Assembly: GCF_905404315.1 (NCBI RefSeq) | Contig: NC_066278.1 | Coordinates: 6,340,001-6,404,000 of the forward strand | Reading direction: 5' to 3' | From: Leptidea sinapis | Taxonomy: Eukaryota > Arthropoda > Insecta > Lepidoptera > Pieridae | DNA length: 64,000 nucleotides | Program-made: the position numbers and the translations under genes | Notes under the pieces: generated by a model | Database searches by the model: none | Seen by the model: the letters and a program-made list of their open reading frames with translations, nothing else | Told to the model about the DNA's origin: nothing | Shown here: positions 23,501 through 33,700 of the stretch, piece by piece | Position numbering within the stretch: position 1 is the first letter of the stretch | Layout: each line of letters begins with the position of its first letter

Positions 23501-26500
23501 TGGCCAATAAATAGTCACCAGAAATTTTCTGTAGATAAGCTACTCTTAAAGCATTGTTTCGGCGTTTGACCTGGAGTCAGCCGTTGCGATCCACTTCACT
23601 TTTTCATCACACGTTATAATTCCCTCCAAAATCCCCATTTCTGTAACTTCCATCATGGTGGATGTTTCTCTCTTATCAGTCAAAGCACCAGGCACCCATT
23701 TTTTAAGCTTTCTACATTGCTGATTTGATGTAAATCGCTCAATATTGGGGAAATGACATCAAACCATGTCGCTAATTCCTTGGAAGTTTGATGCGAGTTC
23801 GCATAATATTCAACTTAGTAACTGGGGGTCTACTCTCTTTCTGCGAAACGAAACTTCGTAAACGAACGAAATTTAAACGAAGTTTCGATTGTGACCCTAC
23901 TCTATTTTGTGTTCGGACACATCGACGATGTTCGGAACCATAGACAATATTCGTGAACGAAAGGTGACCGATTAAAATGAACATTATATTAATCCAACTA
24001 ATTTGAAGAGTTCTATTTCATTCCAACGTTGGGTAGTAACGTATGACAATCAAAAATGTCTGTATATGATCTTTTAAAGTGCTTTTTAACAAACCTCGCA
24101 GACACGTTACCTACTCATTATATCAGAAAGTTTCAAGTAAATATCAGTTATATACTTCTTTTTTCACATAAAATATTGCTTCTACATATAGCCATCCTTT
24201 TAAAGATAACACTTTTCAAATTGGTGGAACGATGAACCTTCTAATTTGCATGCCTGAGTACATACTCTGAATTAGCTGTAAGTTAGTTTTCCTTTTATAA
24301 TAAAATAGAAAATAAATTTTGTTCTTTTATTAATAACAAAAATGAAACTTACTTTAAAATATCACTAAAGATAGGAATACCACTCTGTTAGAAAGGAATA
24401 AGTAAGATAAAGTTCTATCTTTATCCTTTCTAACAGTTGTACTAATGCAGTTCATGGCCTTCGACCTGCCTGTAGAGCTTGACGTGAAGATGGAGCTGAT
24501 TAAAAGGGAAACTGCCTACTTCTTTCACATTGGAGTTCATCCTCTGTGAACTCAGGAATATTAATACCACCCCTGATACATAGCTTATATAACATTAATT
24601 TTTAACCGACTTCAAAAAAGGAGGAGGTTCTCAATTCGTCGGCATGTTTTTTTTTATGTTTGTTACCTCCAAACTTTCGACTGGGCGAACCGAATTTGAT
24701 AATTCTTTTTTTATGTGAAAGCTGGTGCTTCCATCGTAATTCCTTCCATGGTCCCATTGTAATTTGGTCCAGATCTGACAATGGCATCCATGAGAAAACC
24801 ATAAAAGTCTTAAATTTGGTATACATACGTATAGCAAAGTGGATGATAAATTTACGAATAACTCAATAAAGCGCCAACCGATTTCGATGATTCTTTTTTT
24901 ATTGGAAAGGATATACTTCAAACTGGTGAGAGTTAGGTTAGGTTCTGATTACGGAATCCATGACAAAGTAACGGAACTCTTCAATTCTTAGGAGCGCATT
25001 AACGATACTCGGCCGATTTTTTTCATGGTATCCGGTTATTTAAGTCATCTACCATAACGTAGTTATGGCCAAATAATTGTTGTATTCGAATATGATGATC
25101 AATGGGACTCCTTAACGACTTACAGTAAGGGTGCGATCTGTGGCAGAATTTCTTATTTTATACTTTTTTAGTGCATATTATATATATTGTTTTGAAGTCG
25201 GTTGTTTTTTTGTTAAAAATTTTAAAATTGCTGTAAGTATCACTTCCACTTATATTCTGTAATTTCCTACAAACTCTTAAGTAGGAACTTTCACTAATAT
25301 TAAATTGATTGCTTCTATGTGTTCTTCACGTAGAGCAGCCTCGATTAATAGCATTCTTGAAACCATTTCAAGCCAATTTGCAACCAAATACACACAAACG
25401 AAAATCAATCTTGAAAAACATCTTTGTTTACATCAAATTGACGTTAAAATTCCGAACAAACAGCTGTCATCTCCATATTCGTTTGGAATGTAAATGAATT
25501 AGAGTAGTCTTATAAATTCGAAATGTCAAGCAATGACGTTCGGGACGAAACTTCGAAACGAATGGAACCGTAGTAGGAAACATCCGAAACTTCAATCGAA
25601 ACTTCGTTTTTCGTTGAATTAGAGTAGACCTCCTGGTCTTTCTTAGAGTCAAGTCGAAGTTCGGAAAGTAAAAAACGCAAGGTGCGTTCATAAGCCGTAT
25701 CCACTACAAATACAGAATTGGTATTGCAGGCTGTTTCTACAGCGTAACGTTCATACCAGCACTGAATATTAAATATAGAAATATAAAATATTAAAACCAT
25801 AAAAAGCCCAAATGTTTTGAGTTTTCTTTAGTGTTCATTCCGCCAATATTCGTCTTTATACAATTCGACACGTGTTTCGCCTCTAAACGAGGCATCCTCA
25901 GGACATATTGTCTCGCCAAAATCTGGCACGAGACTCAATTCAGTCTTTAAGAAAATTGTAAACACTTGGATAATTATGGATTTCCGCAAAGTAACGCCTA
26001 CTTCAACAAATTTACTTAAAATGCGTTTTTTCAACATAAATTTTTGAAAGTATTGTCAGAGATAAGTAAAATTGGTTTTGATACTTTGTTGTAGAACTAT
26101 TGTCAAGATATGGCCGCACAATTATAACAAAACTAGAAAGTAGACCGCCGATGATACGATATTTTTTTTTATTAAATTACATGATTACGGTGTTTCTTCA
26201 TGATATTTCGGTACACAATAAGTTTCTTATGTTTTTTATTTTTAGTTTTTGGTATGTTTATAAGATATATGAATGCCAACTTATGATAAAATAAATTTCA
26301 TTTCCCTTAAACCTCAAAGTAGAAAAATAATATAACAATTTATATAAAATTTAAATGTCACAATACTCACAGATGTAACGCCCCATCCAGATACAGTTAA
26401 TTTACCACCTACAGGAAGTTTAGTTCCAGCATCCACCAGCTTAATAATTTTCTCTGTTTTTCCACTTAGATCTAATTTTCTTGCTAACTGTACAACGCCA

Positions 26501-28377
26501 ATATCATTATCATGAGAAGTGTGAGTATAATTCGGGTGCGACTTGAAAGATTTAGCGAGAATTAGAGCATTATTCTAAAAATAAATATACGCTTTAATTA
26601 TGAAATTTTCACTGGTGAATTCCATTTAAAACATTCTTGTATACTTACTATATCGTCGTATTCCGTTGAACCTGTTCGTACATAAGCCTCGTCCATTCTA
26701 CAATTACAAAATAGTAAATTATTAGGCATTACATTTACATCGAGAAAAGATTGAGAGGGTCATAATCAGTTTACAATCGTATCATACAACATATAAGATC
26801 TGAGTTTATATGAGCTTAATTAAAAATATACCTTTTTTTAAATGATAATATTGGACGAGATGAGCGAGCTGAACGTAGCTGATGGTAATTGATGCGCCCT
26901 GCTCGTAACAATGCAGTGCCGATCAGGATTCTTGAAAAATCCAAAAATTCTGAGCGGCACTACAATTGCGATCGTCACCTTGAGACACAAGATGTTAAGT
27001 CTCATTTTCCCAGTAATTTCACTATGGCGACCAAAACACAGTAATGTTTACACAACTGCTTCACGGCAGAAATAGGCGCCGTTGTGGTACCCATAATCTA
27101 GCCGGCTTCCTGTGCAAAGGAGCCTCCCACTGGTAAATCTGTTTTCATCGACATGTTTGTAAATACCAATTTCCGTACGAGTGTGTTGAACATACTTCAT
27201 ACATATTCAAGAGTATTATAAGAAAAGCGGGTCTAAAATACTAGAATTCAAAACCCGGGACACAAATAACTAGTCAGTTGTGAAATAAGTGAATCATTTG
27301 TCGATCAGGTGAATAAATACGTAAAAATATCGTAATACCAGACTATTAATTTAAAAAAATACTAGAAATCTACGCCTTCTGAAATAATATTCAATTGGTC
27401 GCGAGTTTTGTACGTATTTTTTTTTATTTTATGAAAATAAGGGACGAGACGAGCAGGGTGTTTAGCTGATCATAATTGATACCTATTACAATGCAGTGCC
27501 GTTCAGGATTCTTGAAAAACCCAAAAATTCTGAGCGGCACTACAATTGTACTCGTCACCTTGAGACATAAGATGGTAAGTCTCATTTGCCCAGCAATTTC
27601 ACAAGCTACGGCGCCCATCAGACCGATACACAGTAATGTTTACACATAACTGCTTCATGAGGATTTTGATCGATGATTGACTAATTAAAGCTGGGGGAAA
27701 TATTTTACCCGTATAAGCAATGGGCTGCTGTTAAAATATACTCTTTACTAATTATAGATCCTCCACATTGAAAGTATCGATTTCCTTTAAATGTACGAAT
27801 AAATGCTTGGTATGGCAGTTTCTTGATGTTGACGTTTGTTCCTCCAACAATTTTATCATCATCTACGATTTCTTCAATCTCAAATTCACAGCATGCATCT
27901 ATTACGATAAAAAGTATATTATTTATCTGCAGCTTAAATTTGTGCTTTTTGGGTGAAAGACATTAATTCTTATTGAAATTAACCTTGTGGAAGGGGTGCT
28001 ACGGTTATTAAACACGTTACTTTCACTGAATAACCATAAAGATATTCTTAGGTATCACTTTATATAAAAAAAAAATTGTTTAAGCACTAGATTGGTATTC
28101 TGCGGAGAGGTGTTGTTCGTGCTACAATATCAGCTTGAAGAGAGACCAGATTATCTTTATTTATTTAAATCGGCTTAAGCCATAATTCATTACTGTTGGT
28201 ACCGACTAGTTTCGGACTATTCGAAGGTCCATTATCAAGGGGAGTGCGAGGTGGGACTTTTCCACGAACTTATTATGCTTTTCAAACAAATATTTTAATC
28301 TTTTAAATAAAATTATGCTTACCTTTAAAAATACAAAATACAAGAACAAATAAAATTTTAAAATATTTTCCGTACAT
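20382..28377 (-). CDS. Gene B: trypsin-like serine protease, six exons, intact
   Basis: Secreted chymotrypsin-fold endopeptidase of family S1. Exons on the minus strand: 28377-28323, 27898-27709, 26697-26649, 26574-26371, 22023-21880 and 20540-20382. They total 801 nt (266 aa plus stop), all phases agree, and every junction is GT-AG. Exon 1 encodes a signal peptide (MYGKYFKILFVLVFCIFK). A short propeptide leads to the activation site DDDK|IVGGTNV. His57 lies in ILTAAHCLYG, Asp102 in HDNDIGVVQL and Ser195 in CQGDSGGPGVL. KDAC places Asp at position 189, so trypsin-type Lys/Arg cleavage is inferred. Length is normal for an insect trypsin. The long intron 4 (26370-22024) is filled with transposons. 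Start chosen because this ATG begins the only signal-peptide frame with a matching GT donor. Gut digestion or zymogen cascades are both possible roles. Confidence 0.9.
20541..21879. other. Gene B intron 5, no further feature
   Basis: AT-rich intron. A short GC-rich patch at about 21570-21650 is not assigned. Confidence 0.5.
21880..22023 (-). CDS. Gene B exon 5 (Asp189)
   Basis: 144 nt (48 codons). Acceptor TTTGCAG, donor GTCAG|GTATTT. Contains VSDADCRKMYKEEF, NMFCAGVPEGGKDACQ. The Asp of KDAC sets the S1 pocket. Confidence 0.9.
22220..23072 (+). mobile_element. Internally deleted mariner (lineage I) in gene B intron 4
   Basis: Ends GTGGGTAACACTGAAAATG... and ...CATTTTCCGTGTTACCTAGG, flanked by TA (22218-22219 and 23073-23074). 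The transposase frame 22431-22799 has VTYQQIRASLGISMSQVKKI and FDIVTGDESWIYCCD, the first catalytic Asp region. A large deletion then joins this to the region around the second motif. A later frame reads GIRFTSPEDAVKAYENAIEE. At 853 bp against a usual 1.2-1.3 kb it is non-autonomous. Confidence 0.85.
23539..23800 (-). pseudogene. Old mariner (DD37D-type) transposase relic
   Basis: On the minus strand, broken frames give ITCDEKVKWI and RLTPGQTPKQCFK, resembling the TCDEKW..YDN...W..PGQ..K region of maT/cecropia-type mariners. The same relic in the same orientation occurs at 47960-48270, in the corresponding intron of gene C, so it predates the B/C duplication. Confidence 0.6.
24387..24434. repeat. 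Imperfect hairpin
   Basis: GTTAGAAAGGA pairs with TCCTTTCTAAC at 24424-24434. The inner TAAGATAAAG/CTATCTTTA pairs partly. Confidence 0.7.
24603..25206 (+). repeat. Interspersed repeat with AACCGACTTC inverted ends
   Basis: Starts AACCGACTTCAAAAAAGGAG and ends TTGTTTTGAAGTCGGTTG. The ends and the GTGCATATTATAT motif match the fold-back MITE at 10070-10441. It is inserted within the GGTCTACTCT-ended element. It holds no gene and is probably a non-autonomous DNA element. Confidence 0.65.
26371..26574 (-). CDS. Gene B exon 4 (Asp102)
   Basis: 204 nt, from acceptor TTTTAG to donor ACATCT|GTGAGT. Contains SHDNDIGVVQL with the catalytic Asp and ends SGWGVTS. Confidence 0.9.
26649..26697 (-). CDS. 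Gene B exon 3
   Basis: 49 nt, from acceptor TTGTAG to donor GATATA|GTAAGT. Encodes MDEAYVRTGSTEYDDI, the strand ending in the GS/GV turn. It is two codons shorter than the same exon of genes A and C. Confidence 0.85.
26831..27134 (-). repeat. SINE-like repeat copy 5 (gene B intron 2)
   Basis: Full-length reverse-orientation copy ending AGCCTCCCACTGGT. It lies between exons 3 and 2 of gene B. Confidence 0.85.
27418..27657 (-). repeat. SINE-like repeat copy 6 (gene B intron 2)
   Basis: A-rich end at 27418, GAGCGGCACT and GTCTCAAGG blocks present, truncated at CTGCTTCATG about 50 bp before exon 2. Confidence 0.8.
27709..27898 (-). CDS. Gene B exon 2 (propeptide, IVGG, His57)
   Basis: 190 nt. 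Acceptor TAATAG, donor TACGG|GTAAAA. Encodes a CCEFEIEEIV propeptide, DDDKIVGG, QCGGSIIS and LTAAHCLYG. The Cys in QCGGS and in AAHC form the usual 42-58 disulfide. Confidence 0.9.
28323..28377 (-). CDS. Gene B exon 1 (signal peptide)
   Basis: 55 nt from ATG to donor AAAG|GTAAGC, ending in phase 1. It encodes a Lys/Phe/Leu-rich hydrophobic leader. Confidence 0.85.
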
Positions 28378-28515
28378 TATTCTGCTTAATAAGCCGTTTA
28401 CAATGCCAAAGTTATCTTTCGTAATGGAAAATTATTATCACTTTCTTGATCATCCGAATTGTCTGTTGTAATTGAACGGAAATGAATGAAACTAATTTAA
28501 CATTGTTTATCAGAA
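28378..28515 (-). promoter_or_regulatory. Gene B upstream region, conserved with gene C
   Basis: The 130 bp before the gene B ATG align with 60430-60590 before gene C. Shared blocks include TTCGGATGATCA, GAAAG.GATAA and ATTACGAAAGA (minus strand). No clear TATA box. It was probably the ancestral promoter and 5' UTR copied with the gene. Confidence 0.45.
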
Positions 28516-28641
28516 AGTACAGAGTTATTTAAACAGAGTTATTTTTTGGTTCCATATCTAAGAAAGAAGCCTTATTTTTGCTGTATACATTCATTTATAA
28601 AGGGTCCTTTTTTGCCGAGCATGGTCAACCATCACACTCAC

Positions 28642-28955
28642 TTACGGCCGTTCCTAATATACTATCTACAGATAGAGATAAATTACTACCTTCTACTGTC
28701 AGTAATTAGCGGTCAATAATCTGAAGCTATCCCAATACCCGATAAGTCATTCTTATCGCCAGTTCACTGTTGAAATTTCCATACAAACTTCTATCCCTGG
28801 TAAGCTATACATCGTCCCATTGACAGACAGCGTGTACGGATAAGATGAGTTACCGTCGATAAGATTATTGGGACAGAAAAGTCGACGATAGTTAAGATTT
28901 TTTATCTCAAGAAGGCCACAACCGGAGATAGACCGAATATTGGGAATGGACGTAA
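28642..28955. mobile_element. Small MITE between genes A and B
   Basis: 314 bp with imperfect ~28-bp inverted ends: TTACGGCCGTTCCTAATATA on the left, and on the right the mirror of TTACGTCCATTCCCAATATT. There is no coding frame. Location is the divergent promoter interval. Confidence 0.6.
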
Positions 28956-29404
28956 ATGTGTAGAGCCCGATTTAGAGCGTTGCTGGCAGTGTTTGACAAA
29001 CGTCCTCACCCGCGTTCTAGACGCGTTAAAAGATCTAGACACGCGCGCGTTTAAATTGTCAGTATCCGTTGTTGAAAAAAAACCAAAACTGTATGTTTAC
29101 TAAAGATATAAATTTAAATAATGGTTTTCGTACCTATGCAATATAGTTGTGAACCTTTTGTATATATTTCAGAATATAAATACTTATAATAGCTTGTAAA
29201 AACCAATACATCTTCTCATAGATTTACTGAAAAGATCAAACAAACTATTATTTAGTATTATTGCAACAGGCAACGCATCTCTTGACTTCAACTCGGTATT
29301 GCAGGTGTTCGTGCGCAACTGTTTCAAATTCAATTAAATTAGCTGGTTAGTACCAGAAGGTGAAAGGAGAGTGAAACTAGGCAATAAAGCGAGTAGCTAA
29401 CAGC
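28956..29404. other. Intergenic, no recognised gene
   Basis: Nothing supported. A CpG-rich patch at about 29010-29050 (ACACGCGCGCG) is the only compositional oddity. Confidence 0.45.
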
Positions 29405-30130
29405 CGTAGCCCGTGAACGCAGGAGTTCCCCAAAGCTGTGTCCTATCTTCTGCTTCTGCTTCACCTTTTTCTTCTCTTATTAATGATAGTATGTTAGATA
29501 CCTCCAGCACGCATTGTTATGACTCGAGTAGATGTCTGTGCCGGCAGACGTCGTATACATCGAACCGAGTATTTTTCGTAAAATCGTAGACCTGTGCCAG
29601 AAGAAATTTGTATCTTCCATCGAGTCCTCTGTTGAGAAGGTCACGAAATAGGAAATCTGTTAATTCTACCAGTGGGAGGCTCCTTTGCACAGGAAGCCGG
29701 CTAGATTATGGGTACCACAACGGCGCCTTTTTCTGCCGTGCAGCAGTAATGTGTTAACATTACTATGTTTCGGTCTGAAGGGCGCCGTAGTTAGTGAAAT
29801 TACTGGGCATATGAGACTTAAAATCTTATGTCTCAAGGTGACGAGCGCAATTGTAGTGCCGCTCAGAAGTTTTGGCCTTTTCAAGAATCCTGAGCGGCAC
29901 TTCATGGGTAGGGCGTATCAATTACCATCAGTTGAACTTCCTGCTCATCTTGTATCTTATTTTCATAACAAAACACAAAGAAAACTATTTGTTGTATCAC
30001 CGCTCTTCGCCAGGAGGTGCATTAGTGCATCATATAAGAATACTGCATCATGAAGGGTCCAGTGATTGCCAGTTCCACCGTCACTTAGAGACTCACACTT
30101 TGACAAAACTTGAATTCATAATTAGTGTTA
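29405..30130 (+). mobile_element. LINE pol relic with nested SINE
   Basis: GGAGTTCCCCAAAGCTGTGT and GATACCTCCAGCACGCATTG correspond to the RT core of the copy at 38150-38240. CATCGAGTCCTCTGTTGAGA follows. After the SINE (29668-29972), TATCACCGCTCTTCG and TGATTGCCAGTTCCACCGTC resume the same element. It is heavily decayed. Confidence 0.7.
29668..29972 (+). repeat. SINE-like repeat copy 7, nested in LINE relic
   Basis: Full-length copy from ACCAGTGGGAGGCTCC to TTATTTTCATAAC. It interrupts the LINE relic at 29405-30130 and so is the younger insertion. Confidence 0.85.
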
Positions 30131-30173
30131 GGCTATTCATAAAGCTTGTTCGTTAATATATTTTGGAGTATTG

Positions 30174-30226
30174 ATACCGGGGTGCACTGGAGCAGGGATG
30201 ACCCCTGCTCCAGTGCACTCCGGTAT
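30174..30226. repeat. 24-bp hairpin, near-perfect
   Basis: Left arm 30174-30197 (ATACCGGGGTGCACTGGAGC...) pairs with 30203-30226 with one mismatch across a 5-nt loop. The right arm is in the orientation of the LINE segment CTGGTCTGGCGCACCCCAGT (about 6890-6910), so the left arm looks like an inverted copy of it. Confidence 0.85.
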
Positions 30227-30711
30227 AATTTCGAACGATTAACCTCACGCAACGTTGAAGAGAGCGAGAAATAAAATAGCAGTAGTGTTTCTGTACCTAC
30301 CAGTCGGACGGATATCATAATATTATAACGAAAATTAAATATAAGCTATGTTACGCAAGACTAATGTTTGCTTTTGCTCGTAAAAGATGTTTTTAAAATC
30401 GGCTAAGCTGGTCCGGAGATTAGCCCCCTCAATCTCACAAGCTTTCCTTTACATAACATTAGTATATATATATGTTTTGCAAAAGCTAATTAATCCATAA
30501 AGATATTTAAATTTATTCGTTTATAAATTTCATTGATGAATCTATTGGCTGACTAGCTGATTAGCTGGCATTTTAATTAGAATTTAACGCGTCACTATAA
30601 TATATTCGAATATATTTTAGAAACAGATAAGGTAAACGAGTTAAATTGCTTTAAATAAATTGAAGGTATGAAAACCTATTTTCCGGCATTATTACTTTAG
30701 AATTCATCAAG

Positions 30712-30766
30712 ATGTATAGAGGATTAAATATCGTATTTTTATTGGCTATATTACATACTTTACGAG
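30712..30766 (+). CDS. Gene A exon 1 (signal peptide)
   Basis: 55 nt, the same length and phase as gene B exon 1, with donor CGAG|GTAAGT. Confidence 0.8.
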
Positions 30767-33700
30767 GTAAGTAAAAACAAATCATTGATATGTTTATATT
30801 TTTTCACTTCCCATGCTCTGAAATTGATTATTTGTGCACGATATTGGCTATATTTTTGTGCACAAGAGCATTCACGTATCTAATAAATAAATAAATAATC
30901 TATATTAAGGCAAAGAAAATGAGCCAAACACAATAAAAAGTTCAGAGATAGAATTTATTATCTTATAATATTTACTTTAATTTATTTGCCCCATGTGTTT
31001 TTAAGATATTAAATTTAAATTAAAATGCGGTAGGTTATTTAATTAATTAAATATATATATATATATATATATATATTACAAAATTAATTTAATAGTAGGC
31101 TGTATAGGTCTGGAGCCCAAGCCTAATATCAACGTCGTAATATTTAAAGAAAAGCGGCGGGAAACAGGCTTTGTTTTATCGTGCATTTATTAATTTCTTC
31201 AAATTTGCTAAAATTGTTAAAAATGTCCAGTGAACAAGAGGATTTAGCACTCTCTCCTAATACGCTTATGGAAATTAATACACAGAGGGATGTGCAACAG
31301 ATATTACCGCCAAAGTCTCGGGAAAAATATCTCAAAGTTTACGATAATTTTGTGAATGTCGTCAGAACCATCTTCTCATAATATGCCATCTTCTCACAAT
31401 ATGTCATCTTCATAAATTCTGAAAAATACGGTTAATATGCCGAGACAAAAATTTTATTCAAAACTGTACTAATTTTACTTTGAATATTAATTAAAGAAAT
31501 GTTATGTTATACTACTGTTTTATTTCCTCGCAATCGAAATGAAAACTCTGCTTTTATAACTTGTCCAATAAAAATCAAATTATCCCTTTTTTGGACAATA
31601 TGGGATTAAAGGCAATTATGTGGCGCTCTGAGAGAGAAAAAGTGTTACTATTAATTCCCAGTGTTGTTTTTACTTGCATATTTATCAGCAATTTATTTTA
31701 TCATATTTACAGATGCATCAAGCAGTTTAAATAATGATGGTAAAATTGCTGGTGGGTACGTTACCAATATCAGATACTTGCCCCATGAAGTATTCATTCT
31801 TAGTGAGAATGACGATAGTACCTTTCAATGTGGAGGTTCAATACTTAATGAAGAATTTATCTTAACAACCGCCCAGTGTGTAGTGGGGTATGTATTTATC
31901 ATAGAAATAATTGGCACCTTTCTAAAACACCCTCTTTAAATTAAACTATTTTCTAAGTCTACATAAACACGATTTGTTTAAGAAGTCATCTTTGCAATCA
32001 CTATTTGAATATTTGCACACAAAGTGCAACACACAAACAGATCGGATCTTTTAGATGGTTTTGTGTGGCAGAATCCCAAAGTAAGTAATTAAATAAGAAT
32101 AAGTAGAGTATGGCTTGAAGGAATAAATCAATATTATATTTTCTTTCTTTTTCCAGTATTTTCAAAAAATCTTCCGTATTAATTGTGTTCTTGCATTTAT
32201 TAGTTTTACCAGAATATGCTTTCATGATCAATCGGGTCAATTGGTTTTTTAATAATCTATGCAACAGCAGCTGAATGATTTAATATTGTATTTCTTATTA
32301 TTTTCAAGACCTGGAGCAAGATGAAGTTGTGAAATCTGCCCTAAATCCTGTATTCTGTCTCGCTTGATTCTTGCCTAGAATCTCTAGTTATTCGACGAAT
32401 AATCTTTGCAAATTATGTATATATTTTGAATTGATATAGCTGTAAGTATTTATGTCTTTCTTCTCGACTTTTTATGTGGGTAGGTTTAGTAGTAGAATTG
32501 TAAAAGATGTCCATTTTAAAGGTATTGCTTCGGTAAGGAGTATAGTGTTCGGGGATTGTTCCGATGAGCTGTTCAACCTGTATCTTGCTACCAGATAACA
32601 CCGATCCTGCAACACACTACAATCGCCCAATCGCATGTTTGGCGTCTCCCCGTTGTGCAACTTTCTTGGAATTTTCTGCCACGAAGAATAAAGACGTGGA
32701 TGTGCTTCCTTATGCGTTGTTTCTATGACTGTACGACACGAGTTATTTCAAAAATGCGCGCACATTTTTCTAAAACCTTCCAAAACATTAAATTACGAGA
32801 ATTAACTTCACTTAATTCTTTTCTTCTGTTATATATAAAATATTACTCACTATTATCTCTTTATTAAATGATTACAGTGCTAACTAACAATTTTGTGACG
32901 TTCTGGTGATGATTGCGATGAATATAAAAAATATATATATTTGAAATTAATTTTCGACTAGAAATGAGTTTCAAGCGGTCCTAAAACAACTGAGATTTTG
33001 ACCTACTTTCTGCCTGAACTGTAAATCAGTCATAGAACTAGGGATCGAAGCGTAGCCAAAAGCTTAGGAGTTCAAACCTTCAAAATTGCCGAGAAGTCGT
33101 TAGCGAATAATATATCCTCCCTTGATGATATGATGAGATATTTTCATTGTCAGGAATAACGAAGCTGTCGCAGCCTCGTTATTCCTGACGTTAAGCTGAA
33201 GCGAAGTTTTGAGGTGGTGGTGGAGGGTGATAGTAGTAGTAGGTATGAAGTCCCCTGATGTGGCAAAATTTCACATTAAGTATCTCACGGGGTGCCATAG
33301 TTTTTTGATTTCCTCGAAAAGCGATACTAGGCCTTCTCAAGAATAAGATGTGCAGATTCAGCGAGAACGCGTGGGCAGGGGTTCTCCAACTCTGGTAGTG
33401 TCGATATCTTTCTGATATCGACATCTATTGGAGAATAATTGTAATATTGTAGTGAAGTGATATGCGCCAGTTCATGACCTTACGTTTAAGCTTAATTGTA
33501 AGCTTATAAATATTTTTCAGATATACGGTTTTTTCAGAGAGTGTGGAAATAATCTGGTCGAGTTTTGCCCCTAAATTCTGTAGTCCTAGGATGGCTGCGT
33601 AACTCTCCCCAATCAAAGTTCAATTCAAAGTGCCAAGGAATATCGCCTTTAGTCACTTTGACGTCTTATTCTGGCTTGAATCCTCCCTATTCTTGTATAG

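Larger units (their letters stand above)
23826..25631. mobile_element. Non-autonomous element with GGTCTACTCT ends, PIF/Harbinger-like
   Basis: Left end GGTCTACTCTCTTTCTGCG plus AAACGAAACTTCG mirrors the right end (...CGAAACTTCGTTTTTCGTTG then AATTAGAGTAGACC). Both subterminal zones hold repeated CGAAACTTCG/CGAAGTTTCG motifs. A minus-strand scrap at about 25305-25370 reads RMLLIEAALREEHIEAINLI, weakly like a Harbinger N-terminus. It carries a nested repeat at 24603-25206. The class is inferred. Confidence 0.5.

Noticed and set aside
25305..25497. Two overlapping 62-codon plus-strand frames
   Set aside because: Antisense to the scrap of the GGTCTACTCT-ended element. Overlapping in two frames argues against coding.
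29685..30053. 122-codon open frame
   Set aside because: Lies within a SINE-like copy. The same pseudo-protein appears in several SINE copies because the repeat, not the protein, is conserved.
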